DNA of 15,745 nucleotides from Hallerella sp963597395 (GTDB lineage Bacteria > Fibrobacterota > Fibrobacteria > Fibrobacterales > Fibrobacteraceae), in contig CAVBPX010000055.1 in assembly GCA_963597395.1 (NCBI GenBank), positions 1-15,745 of the forward strand. The letters run 5' to 3'. A program made the position numbers and the translations under genes. The notes beneath the pieces were generated by a model, which was not told where the DNA came from, searched no databases, and saw only the letters and a program-made list of their open reading frames with translations. Of this stretch, positions 1 through 6,685 are shown piece after piece (positions within the stretch are counted from its first letter, which is position 1; each line of letters starts with the position of its first letter).

Positions 1-1050
1 CATATATACCTTGGGGCAATGGTCCTTGCCCGAAATAAAGAGGTGCTTCCCGTCGGTGGCCACGTCCATGATGCGGAACAAGGAGCTTCTGTATATGCTG
101 TAGGATGTATCCCCATATGCCGTGACATAGGGCGGAAGGATCATGCTGTCAAGAGCAAGCCAATTATTTGCGCCATCCCATTGATAGATCCGGTCATTCG
201 TTCCATCAACCGCAACTAGCGAACCCTTGTAAACAACAAGATCCTCAACTTCATAGACGTCGTGATAATTGGAATTCCACTTCATTTTAGGAAATTTGGG
301 AAGTTCGGTCCAGGAAAGGGATGTTCCGTCCAGTTTCCAGACGCCGTCCGCAGTCCCTACGTACAGATTTCCGCTCAGTTCGGTAGTTTCTATAAAATAA
401 AGAGGGGACATTTTACTCTCATCATATACTACATGTTCTTTAAATCTTTCCGCTCGAATACGAGGGACGGGTAACTCTTGCCAGCCTGTATCGTTTTGCA
501 AAAGAATTTTGGCGTGATAACCCAAGGAGTCTGCAAAACCTGCCATGCTGACAATTAGCCTGCCTTTGAATTTTTGTATTCCATAAATATGGTACCATAA
601 AGTATCGTCAGGTCGTTTTACGTTCAAGTCTTTCCATTTTTTTGTATCGGGATTGTATTTAAAAACTTCAGAAGCGTATGTTCCCACATAGATTCCGACA
701 GAGTCCGCATACAGTCGCTTGACATAGGCCGATGTCGGCGGTACAAGGGTGTCCCAGATGCCTGAGCCGATTTTAGAAATAAAAAGCCTCGGGGTATAAG
801 TCAAAGTCGTCCATGTATCGGATTGGTTCTCTACTGGACTTGTCCACGCATCCATCAGGACCAGCCAGTTGCCGGAATGCGTCACTTTCTGGAGGCCGCC
901 GCCCCGTTGGGTAGAAATCACGGGAGTAAAACCCGCGCTTCGCCAACCTACCGTGACGGGTTCGCTTTCGTGCTTCGGATTCACGCCAGAATCATCGGTG
1001 CAGGCAAGGAGGGCGAAGATCGTAAAAAGCAGAAACAGTCCTTTCTTCAT
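1..1050 (-). CDS. Putative beta-propeller-like lipoprotein (C-terminus beyond window)
   Basis: The frame stays open for 350 codons from ATG at 1050 to the left edge, so only the N-terminal part is present. It starts with a lipoprotein signal (MKKGLFLLFTIFALLAC, Cys17 after LLA), followed by acidic TDDSG, which suits an exported outer-membrane lipoprotein. The rest has recurring short beta-strand motifs such as GIYVGTYASEVFKYNPDT (about 119-136), NLYVGTADGVWKLDG (228-242) and VAVDGTNDRIYQWDG (279-293). Such 'display a value, then Trp/Tyr' repeats are typical of beta-propellers (Kelch/sensor-propeller type). A strong Shine-Dalgarno, GGAGGG, lies 7 nt upstream inside the preceding gene, and the ATG overlaps that gene's TGA (ATGA), so the two are probably co-translated. 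No enzymatic motif is visible. The propeller call is inference from the repeat pattern; the lipoprotein call is firmer. Confidence 0.85.
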   Translation of the reverse strand, partial: MKKGLFLLFTIFALLACTDDSGVNPKHESEPVTVGWRSAGFTPVISTQRGGGLQKVTHSGNWLVLMDAWTSPVENQSDTWTTLTYTPRLFISKIGSGIWDTLVPPTSAYVKRLYADSVGIYVGTYASEVFKYNPDTKKWKDLNVKRPDDTLWYHIYGIQKFKGRLIVSMAGFADSLGYHAKILLQNDTGWQELPVPRIRAERFKEHVVYDESKMSPLYFIETTELSGNLYVGTADGVWKLDGTSLSWTELPKFPKMKWNSNYHDVYEVEDLVVYKGSLVAVDGTNDRIYQWDGANNWLALDSMILPPYVTAYGDTSYSIYRSSLFRIMDVATDGKHLFISGKDHCPKVYM

Positions 1051-4000
1051 CTAATGTCCCTCCGGGCATATTGCGGAGCGAGTAAATTTGGACCGTCATA
1101 CGCCTCGCAAGCTTCAATAGAAGGGATTTGTCCGTATATCGCGTTCCCGTCGGAATCGACCAGGGCGATTCCGCAGACAAGCTTGTCAAATTCGCTCCAG
1201 TCGGTCAAGCGAAGACCGACATTCCCTTCCGTTACCGATTCTTTGGAATAAAGAATATGCCTGTCGAAAAACATGTCGAGTTCCCAAACGTTTCTGCCAA
1301 CATTAGTCAAAGAAGGCTTGGATTCCGGAGTGTACCAGTCTTCGGGAGGCGGCTGCAAAATTTTCCCTGCAGGGACTCTAAACCACATTTTAGCGTGGTA
1401 ATTCCGAAGATTTACACTACCTGTGTTGGAAACCGTCACCTGCGGTTTGAACATATTCTTTTCCCATGGGGCGGCATCTTTCCAGGAAACCGTTCCTTTG
1501 GGCGAGGCTACAATGCCGTCATCTACGCTCTTGAACATTTTGGGCTCCGCTCCCCAGAGGATTTCGCCGCCCTTGCCATATACGACAATCTTTCGGTCTA
1601 TTTTCGGCAATCCGACATTGTAATCCGCCGACCAGTCATTTAAATGCCTGTAATCGGACCAGTCGCCGTAATGGATTCGGATCTGCCAGCCGTCCATTCC
1701 CGGAAATACGGAACGGGCTTTCAAGACGGAATCCGAGGCGTCTAGGACGAAACGCCACTGGTCACCCCCTAGGTTTTCAAGCGTTACCGGGATTTTCGGA
1801 TAGTCAATTTCCACGACAGGATTTCGCGCCGGATCGGCTGTGAAGTAATATGCGACCTTGAATCCTCCAATATCGTTATCCGACGAATTCGCCACAAGGA
1901 TTCTCGGACGGGAAGTATTGCTTTCTTGTTCGTCTCTCGCTTCGCGATGCAGGGCGAATATCGAGGATTTTGCAAAGAACTTGTCCTTAGGCGTACTCGG
2001 AGGCGTTTGTGTAGATGGGTCTGTCGCGTTTGCTACGCCGGCGACCACTCGCGGCAGGATGTCGTCATTTCCATTCCTGATTGAATAGGTGACTTTTTCC
2101 GCCAACTTCGGCATCGGGTAGGTCTTCGCATACATTTTTCCCGAATAGTTGTTGAACGAGACGGAGATGTTTTGCCCCTTGCGGGAGACCGAAGGCGTTG
2201 TTGAAATCGATGCACCGATAATGGTGTCCAAGACGGCGTTTCCGTTCCCATCGGTATAGGTAACGAAGGAACCGGTATTCGGCCTGTAAGTAGCCTTCAA
2301 AAAGTGTGTCCCGTCGGATACGGTTACTTCCTGCACTCCGCTTTCCGTGAACATCGGGGCTATGTCGAAATCCCCGGTCAAATTCACGCTTCCTTGTTCC
2401 AGGTAAACCAGTCTTGCGCCATGTTTCTGTAAAGTCCGGTCGCAGTAGAAATCGAGTGCGCATGATATGTCCAGTCCCTGTTTTGTCGATCCGTCGTTCT
2501 TGCCTTTCACGGGCATGTGCAGGACGTCTTCCCATGGAGCCAGTGCTTCGTGGAACAAATATGGGCGAGGATCTTTAAATTCTGCTATACCTTCAGGCAT
2601 ACTTTCTGACATAAGATTGAATTTTTTATCTATAAATTTTTGGCTGTATTCTGTTACAGCGATATCGCTTTGGGCAAACCAGCTATCTTGGACATTAACT
2701 AGGGCGTTCCATAGGGTGTCATTGAACTCCACGTCGCTTATTTTGGCAACGCCCTGTTTTTTCGCCATTTCCATCGCATACGTTTTAAAATAGTCCCCTG
2801 CTGCAAAACATTCTCGGCTCTCGTCGTTTTTCGCGCAGATTTCGCTCGCTTCTTCACCCAGGGAATAAAGAAGATCGGCGAGGAACCTCTTCGTTGACGG
2901 GGAGTACAGGGGGCGCAGGGTCACGTTGGTTCCGTCCGGTCGTCTGGGATAAGCGTTCCCTAGGTCCTGCATGAATGTGCCGTTTGCATCCAAGTGAGCG
3001 CCTGCCTTTCTGATTTTACGAGCTTCCTGTGAAACGGAAGCCATGGTCTTGATGGTGTCGAGCGTTTTTGTCACGTTGAACGGTCCGGGTCCAACCCCGT
3101 CAATATACACTTCGGGAACATATTCTCCTACATATGGTCCCTTTACGGTTAGATACACGTCCGTCGCCCAGTCCGTTGTCGCTCCGTATATCCAGCCCAA
3201 GACGCTCGCTACAGGCGTAAAGACTTGGAGGATTCCCAGTGGGTTGTCCAAGCCGATTTTTCCAAAACCATCGGTAAATGCACCGGCCGTTTCGTAGGCG
3301 TAGTTGTACCAGTGCAGGTCCAGCTTGGCGGTAATCAAGTCGTGTATTTGGGGCGCTCCGTTTTCCTGTGCGTCCAGGTCGTCGATAATCGGCTTTAACC
3401 CCGAAAATTCTTCCTCTAGAGTGCCCGTGTCTTTCACTGCCAGTTCCGAACCGAAATGGGGGGTGTCGACCGTGATGACTTTCCCGATATGGTTTGCCGC
3501 GTTTTGAGGGCCATCCGGATTTTCACCGTCAGACAAAAGCCCGCGAAGCATTTCCTTGACGACAAGTCCTCCTTGGCTATGGGCTACGATGTCCACAACC
3601 AGTTCCGGACGATTTCTCCATCCGAGCGCGTCGTCCGATCCGTAAAAATCATCCAGGACGTCGATTAATTGTTGGTACAGCTTTCTTGATTGGGAATTTG
3701 ACACGTTTTTCCCGTCCCACTCCAGTCCCGCTTCCTGCCATTCGTCGCCATCCATCTTGCCGGGAGCCTGGAAAAAATAGATTCCATTACTGTTTATATG
3801 GGCTTCGGAATTGTCGAGATTCTGCATCCTGGCGATAATGTCCGGCGCCGACCCGTTTTCGTATTTTTTTACAAGTCCCTTTTGAAAGGATTCTTCCGCC
3901 TTCTTTTTGTCGCCCGAAACTTCCGTTTTTGGGATGACGCCCCAGACATCGTAGCTGCTGTTCAGGCCGTGGACAAAGATGACGGGGCGAGGTAATTTTT

Positions 4001-4592
4001 TGCCAGGTTCGCCCTGGTAGGTCCATTCCGGGAATGCGACCCTTTGCTTTTCCCACGATTTGATTAAGGCTTCCTGGTCGAAAGCACCGTCATACCCGCT
4101 AAATTCCGAACACGATTCATCAAACCGACCATTATCTTTAATACAACGAAGCGGCTTTTCCGTCCATGCGTGCGCATGCGACATGAACTCTTCGATTTTC
4201 TCGTCGCTCGGGTTGTAGAATTCGTTTAATTTGTGCGGATCGCTGAAAAAATAAGAATAGCCGTCATACTGTAGCTTGTTCAGGCAGGTAACGCGGTACG
4301 TTATCCGGACAATGCTGACCAGACAGTAATAATGGTAAGGATCAAAGAAACCGTCCTTTCCGTCCCAGTAATAGTCCGCCCTCTCGTCAACCCGGACGAT
4401 TTCAAAATTCTGCACGTTTCTGCACCTATTGTACGGTAGGTAGGTCTTGTCGTAAGGTTCTGCCCAGTGTGTTTCCTCGTCTATGCTTGCCGGAGTGTCT
4501 TTGTATTTAGAAACCGCTTTATCGTAATCCTCTTCTGCAAAAACAGCTGAAAACAATACGAATGCGCTAAAAATGAATATTTCTTTTCTCAT
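1047..4592 (-). CDS. Secreted alpha/beta hydrolase (lipase/PGAP1-like) with C-terminal CBM3-like modules
   Basis: The protein has 1181 residues. The start at 4592 gives a clear signal peptide (MRKEIFIFSAFVLFSAVFA, cut before EED); the frame is open further upstream but only as a shadow within lexA. The hydrolase core carries RPVIFVHGLNSS (202-213, oxyanion-hole HG), VVDIVAHSQGGLVVKEML (332-349, nucleophile Ser339) and ITVDTPHFGS (373-382). This order is that of lipases and PGAP1/DUF676-like esterases; the Asp and His of the triad cannot be assigned by eye. After a middle region of unknown fold comes a beta-rich part. Residues 896-993 (GFKVAYYFTAD, then GDWSDYRHLNDWSADYN) resemble the core of CBM3 cellulose-binding modules. 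Residues 1048-1154 (VTVSNTGSVNLRNYHAKMW, then RLTDWSEFDK) look like a second, divergent copy. Expected location is periplasm, cell surface or medium; the substrate is unknown. There is no Shine-Dalgarno before this start. The gene overlaps the downstream lipoprotein gene by 4 nt. Confidence 0.88.
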   Translation of the reverse strand: MRKEIFIFSAFVLFSAVFAEEDYDKAVSKYKDTPASIDEETHWAEPYDKTYLPYNRCRNVQNFEIVRVDERADYYWDGKDGFFDPYHYYCLVSIVRITYRVTCLNKLQYDGYSYFFSDPHKLNEFYNPSDEKIEEFMSHAHAWTEKPLRCIKDNGRFDESCSEFSGYDGAFDQEALIKSWEKQRVAFPEWTYQGEPGKKLPRPVIFVHGLNSSYDVWGVIPKTEVSGDKKKAEESFQKGLVKKYENGSAPDIIARMQNLDNSEAHINSNGIYFFQAPGKMDGDEWQEAGLEWDGKNVSNSQSRKLYQQLIDVLDDFYGSDDALGWRNRPELVVDIVAHSQGGLVVKEMLRGLLSDGENPDGPQNAANHIGKVITVDTPHFGSELAVKDTGTLEEEFSGLKPIIDDLDAQENGAPQIHDLITAKLDLHWYNYAYETAGAFTDGFGKIGLDNPLGILQVFTPVASVLGWIYGATTDWATDVYLTVKGPYVGEYVPEVYIDGVGPGPFNVTKTLDTIKTMASVSQEARKIRKAGAHLDANGTFMQDLGNAYPRRPDGTNVTLRPLYSPSTKRFLADLLYSLGEEASEICAKNDESRECFAAGDYFKTYAMEMAKKQGVAKISDVEFNDTLWNALVNVQDSWFAQSDIAVTEYSQKFIDKKFNLMSESMPEGIAEFKDPRPYLFHEALAPWEDVLHMPVKGKNDGSTKQGLDISCALDFYCDRTLQKHGARLVYLEQGSVNLTGDFDIAPMFTESGVQEVTVSDGTHFLKATYRPNTGSFVTYTDGNGNAVLDTIIGASISTTPSVSRKGQNISVSFNNYSGKMYAKTYPMPKLAEKVTYSIRNGNDDILPRVVAGVANATDPSTQTPPSTPKDKFFAKSSIFALHREARDEQESNTSRPRILVANSSDNDIGGFKVAYYFTADPARNPVVEIDYPKIPVTLENLGGDQWRFVLDASDSVLKARSVFPGMDGWQIRIHYGDWSDYRHLNDWSADYNVGLPKIDRKIVVYGKGGEILWGAEPKMFKSVDDGIVASPKGTVSWKDAAPWEKNMFKPQVTVSNTGSVNLRNYHAKMWFRVPAGKILQPPPEDWYTPESKPSLTNVGRNVWELDMFFDRHILYSKESVTEGNVGLRLTDWSEFDKLVCGIALVDSDGNAIYGQIPSIEACEAYDGPNLLAPQYARRDIR
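1058..1063 (-). promoter_or_regulatory. Shine-Dalgarno of the lipoprotein gene, inside the hydrolase gene
   Basis: GGAGGG (minus strand) sits 7 nt before the ATG at 1050 and within the last codons of the upstream hydrolase gene. With the ATGA stop/start overlap at 1047-1050 it fixes the lipoprotein start and suggests translational coupling. Confidence 0.7.
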
Positions 4593-4600
4593 AGAGTGAG

Positions 4601-4629
4601 AAAATAGAAATGATTTGGTGATGCGTAAA
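4601..4629 (-). promoter_or_regulatory. Candidate promoter of the hydrolase gene (possibly leaderless)
   Basis: On the minus strand TTTACG (4624-4629) and TATTTT (4601-4606) are 17 bp apart. The same -10 hexamer and spacing occur in the lexA promoter. The -10 ends only 8 nt before the ATG at 4592, and no Shine-Dalgarno is present, so transcription would begin almost at the start codon. The surrounding DNA is A/T-rich, so a chance match is quite possible. Confidence 0.3.
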
Positions 4630-4725
4630 GTTCTTTTTGTTAAAGAATAAGCACTGATTGTGAAAAAGTATCTTTTCTGACGCTTTATCTTTCTTGGCGA
4701 CTTAAATTCGATTTGAAAGAAATTC

Positions 4726-4760
4726 AGAAAAGTCCCGAACTTCAGGTTCGGGACTTTTCT
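4726..4760. terminator. Intrinsic terminator after lexA (symmetrical)
   Basis: There is a perfect 15-bp stem, AGAAAAGTCCCGAAC (4726-4740) with GTTCGGGACTTTTCT (4746-4760), and a 5-nt loop. It starts 8 nt past the lexA stop. The A/T-rich outer stem gives a T-run on either strand, so it could end transcription in both directions, separating lexA from the hydrolase gene. Confidence 0.85.
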
Positions 4761-4767
4761 GTTGGAT

Positions 4768-5418
4768 CTAGTTGATCTTGCGGAGAACGCCGATGACGCG
4801 CCCGGCGATGGAAAACTTCCGGTCGGGATTGACGATGATCGGCTGGTATTTCGGATTGGCCGGTCGGAGTTCGATGTGGTCCGGTTCGGGCTGGTAATAC
4901 TTGACGGTCGCTTCGTCATCGACCTGCGCAATGATGATTTCCCCGCGTTCGGCGACGGTCTGGGAGCGGGCGAAAACCAGGTCGCCGTCAAAGATTCCCG
5001 CATTGATCATGGAATCGCCTTTGACATGAAGCGCGAAGACGTTCGGCTGGCTTGCGAGAAAGTCCCTGTCAACGGTGACGGTTCCTTCGATGTTTTGGAC
5101 GGCGAGGATCGGTGTCCCTGCGGCCACTCGCCCGATGATGGGAACTTCCACGGAATTTTCAGGGCTTGTGGATTTTCCCGAAGAACGCTTTGTTTCGTTG
5201 AGAACCTCGATGCCGCGGCTCAGGCGCGGAGCGCGCCGGATATAGCCTTTCTTGATGAGCGCCGCCAAGATGGAACGGACGCCGTTGGTGGACGCAATGT
5301 GAAACCGGTCGCCGATTTCACGGACGGTCGGCGGCATCTTTTCTTTTTCGGTGCAGGCGCGGATGTAGTCGTAAACCTCTTTTTGCCGGTCGGTGAGCGG
5401 CTTCGGGGATGTATCCAT
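4768..5418 (-). CDS. lexA: LexA, SOS-response repressor and self-cleaving protease
   Basis: LexA represses DNA-damage genes and inactivates itself by autocleavage when RecA filaments form. The protein has 216 residues, a normal length. The N-terminal winged-helix DNA-binding domain (about 1-72) begins PLTDRQKEVYDYIR and includes PPTVREIGDRFHIAST and the recognition helix NGVRSILAALIKKGYIRR. The C-terminal S24 peptidase domain has the cleavage site Ala100-Gly101 (VAAGTP), nucleophile Ser136 (KGDSM) and general base Lys173 (ATVKYY), so it should be active. The ATG at 5418 has GAGG 5 nt upstream. The gene appears monocistronic: its own promoter with two repeated boxes lies upstream and a terminator follows directly. 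Confidence 0.97.
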   Translation of the reverse strand: MDTSPKPLTDRQKEVYDYIRACTEKEKMPPTVREIGDRFHIASTNGVRSILAALIKKGYIRRAPRLSRGIEVLNETKRSSGKSTSPENSVEVPIIGRVAAGTPILAVQNIEGTVTVDRDFLASQPNVFALHVKGDSMINAGIFDGDLVFARSQTVAERGEIIIAQVDDEATVKYYQPEPDHIELRPANPKYQPIIVNPDRKFSIAGRVIGVLRKIN

Positions 5419-5442
5419 AGTGACCTCGTTCGTTTTGGTTTA

Positions 5443-5471
5443 AAAATAGTGCACATTTGTTTAATTGTCAA
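5443..5471 (-). promoter_or_regulatory. lexA: lexA promoter
   Basis: On the minus strand a perfect -35 TTGACA (5466-5471) is followed 17 bp later by TATTTT (5443-5448). This puts the transcript start near 5436, about 18 nt before the ATG. One repeated box overlaps the -10 and the other lies just upstream of the -35. Confidence 0.75.
5446..5456 (-). promoter_or_regulatory. Candidate LexA operator, promoter-proximal box
   Basis: The box reads ATGTGCACTAT on the minus strand, with a palindromic GTGCAC core. It overlaps the lexA -10, where a bound repressor would block RNA polymerase. It is identical over 11 bp to the second box 31 bp upstream (about three helical turns). Assignment to LexA is inferred from position and duplication. 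Confidence 0.6.
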
Positions 5472-5476
5472 TATGG

Positions 5477-5487
5477 ATAGTGCACAT
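5477..5487 (-). promoter_or_regulatory. Candidate LexA operator, distal box
   Basis: This is the second exact copy of ATGTGCACTAT, in the same orientation, just upstream of the lexA -35. The identity extends into flanking A/T bases on both copies. Same-face spacing suggests cooperative binding of two dimers. Confidence 0.6.
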
Positions 5488-5580
5488 TTTTTCTTTTTTA
5501 CAAAAATTCCTCTTTTCGGGGACGGATTTTTCCCGTTAAAAGGGCACAGGTGCGCAAAAAGCACAAGAATGTGGAATTTT

Positions 5581-5611
5581 TTGATACGGTTTGGAATATT
5601 TTAACTAAATT
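5581..5611 (+). promoter_or_regulatory. Weak candidate promoter for the membrane-protein gene
   Basis: TTGATA (5581-5586) precedes the A/T-rich stretch ending TAAATT (5606-5611). The 19-bp spacing is long for a sigma-70 promoter, so the assignment is weak. The start would give a leader of about 170 nt. Confidence 0.25.
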
Positions 5612-5633
5612 AGGCTCCGAAGTCGATTCTTCT

Positions 5634-5754
5634 TCGCCGGTTGGCGATTCTGCCCGTCTTTTCGGGCCTTTCTCATGGCTGTCGAGCTCTTTCCTAGAGC
5701 GTTAGCAAATAGCCCCCTATTTCCCGGCTTCCGCGAAAAACGGTCCTTCCAGCC
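5634..5754 (+). promoter_or_regulatory. Structured 5' leader with five consecutive hairpins
   Basis: Five short stems follow each other: TCGCC/GGCGA (5634-5647), GCCCG/CGGGC (5652-5667), GCTCT/AGAGC (5686-5700), AAATAG/CTATTT (5707-5722), and GGCT/AGCC enclosing CCG/CGG (5726-5754). A ribosome binding site and the ATG of the next gene follow within 40 nt. No known riboswitch class is recognised. It could be a cis-acting leader or a small RNA. The rest of the 5419-5789 gap holds the lexA control region and nothing else identifiable. Confidence 0.4.
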
Positions 5755-5789
5755 TGTTTTCGTGTCACCCTTTGATTGAGGTACCTTAA

Positions 5790-6449
5790 ATGGAATACAT
5801 CACTCTCGTACTCTCCGCTATTGCGGTCGTCCTTGGCATTGTTGTTTTGTCCAAGGTGAACAAGCTCATCACGATGCTCCGTACTCCGATTGTCAAGCGT
5901 GTCTCGGACACGAACCTGAAGCCGAACCGTCATCCGGTCAGCGCCCAGGACATGTCCGCCCGCAACAATGACCGCCATGAAGGCGGCCGTGGCAACGATC
6001 GTCGCGAACGCGGCAACTCGGCAAGCAATGCCGGACGTCAGGATCGCGGATTCAACCGCGACCGCAACAACGGCCGTAACGATCGCAATGATCGCCGCAA
6101 TGACCGTCGAAACGACCGCCGTCGCGACTTTGGCGCGGAAGTTCCTGCCCAGTCCGCCGCTCCGGTGGAAAGCGCTCCCGCTCCGCAGGCTCCGGTTTCC
6201 GCTCCGGCCATCCAGGAATCCGCTCCGGAAATGCCGCGGACCGAAGGTCGCCGTCCGCTGCCTCCGCGCGCTGCCGCCTCCCTTCCCGAAGCTCCGGCTC
6301 CGGTTTCCCCGGTGCAGGAAAAGGCTCCGGAAACGGAAAGCCCCGCTCCCGAATTCGAACCGTCGAAGGTCCGCTATGGCCGTCGCAACGTGATGAAGAA
6401 GATTCCGCTCGAAGAGGAATCCTCCTCGGAAGAACAGCCGAAGGCCTAA
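5790..6449 (+). CDS. Single-pass membrane protein with long disordered Arg/Asn/Asp and Pro/Ala tail
   Basis: The protein has 219 residues and is not of a family I recognise. Residues 4-20 form one hydrophobic helix followed by basic SKVNK, so the tail is predicted to be cytoplasmic. Residues about 57-113 are low-complexity and rich in Asn, Asp and Arg, with a tandem NDRR run near 97-112, a composition like the disordered RNA-binding tails of RNase E or some Rho proteins. Residues about 116-190 are Pro/Ala/Glu/Ser-rich, and the C-terminus mixes a basic patch (RYGRRNVMKK) with an acidic end (LEEESSSEE). The ATG has GAGGT 7 nt upstream. It lies alone between a structured leader and a terminator. 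Anchoring an RNA or protein complex at the membrane is conjecture. Confidence 0.85.
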   Translation: MEYITLVLSAIAVVLGIVVLSKVNKLITMLRTPIVKRVSDTNLKPNRHPVSAQDMSARNNDRHEGGRGNDRRERGNSASNAGRQDRGFNRDRNNGRNDRNDRRNDRRNDRRRDFGAEVPAQSAAPVESAPAPQAPVSAPAIQESAPEMPRTEGRRPLPPRAAASLPEAPAPVSPVQEKAPETESPAPEFEPSKVRYGRRNVMKKIPLEEESSSEEQPKA

Positions 6450-6470
6450 TTCTTCGCCTGAAGAAATTCA

Positions 6471-6502
6471 AAAAAGAGACCCGCAAATGCGGGCCTCTTT
6501 TT
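6471..6502 (+). terminator. Intrinsic terminator after the membrane-protein gene
   Basis: The stem AAAAAGAG-A-CCCGCA pairs with TGCGGG-C-CTCTTTTT (6471-6502) with one internal mismatch, a tight loop and a closing T-run. It lies 22 nt past the stop codon at 6449. Confidence 0.85.
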
Positions 6503-6583
6503 GTATGCATTGAATTTTTATGGAGAACCTCGGCTTAAGTGGGCTCAAGTGTCAAAAAGAGACCTGAAATCGCTTGCAGCTCT

Positions 6584-6685
6584 TTAGCGACGGGGGATGT
6601 GGACGAAAAAAAGTTCCTCGATCGTCTTCATTTCGTTGTCCTGCGTCAGGAATGCTTTATTCGGGGCGTAGAATGTTTCCGCTTT
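6584..6685 (-). other. In-frame 33-codon extension after the spmAB stop codon
   Basis: After the TAA of the SpmAB gene the same frame remains open for 33 codons before the next TAA (6584-6586). It contains an internal ATG (6629-6631) that would encode a 15-residue peptide, MKTIEELFFVHIPRR, with no clear Shine-Dalgarno. It may be chance, a gene remnant or a short peptide. The remaining intergenic DNA, 6503-6583, holds nothing recognisable beyond a second copy of AAAAAGAGACC at 6554-6564. Confidence 0.2.

Noticed and set aside
4593..5003. Upstream extension of the hydrolase ORF by 137 codons
   Set aside because: Most of it overlaps lexA in another frame and reads as Arg/Ser-rich shadow; the signal peptide at 4592 marks the real start.
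4762..5604. 280-codon ORF on the plus strand over lexA
   Set aside because: Asp/Gly/Phe-biased shadow of lexA, and its end covers the lexA operators.
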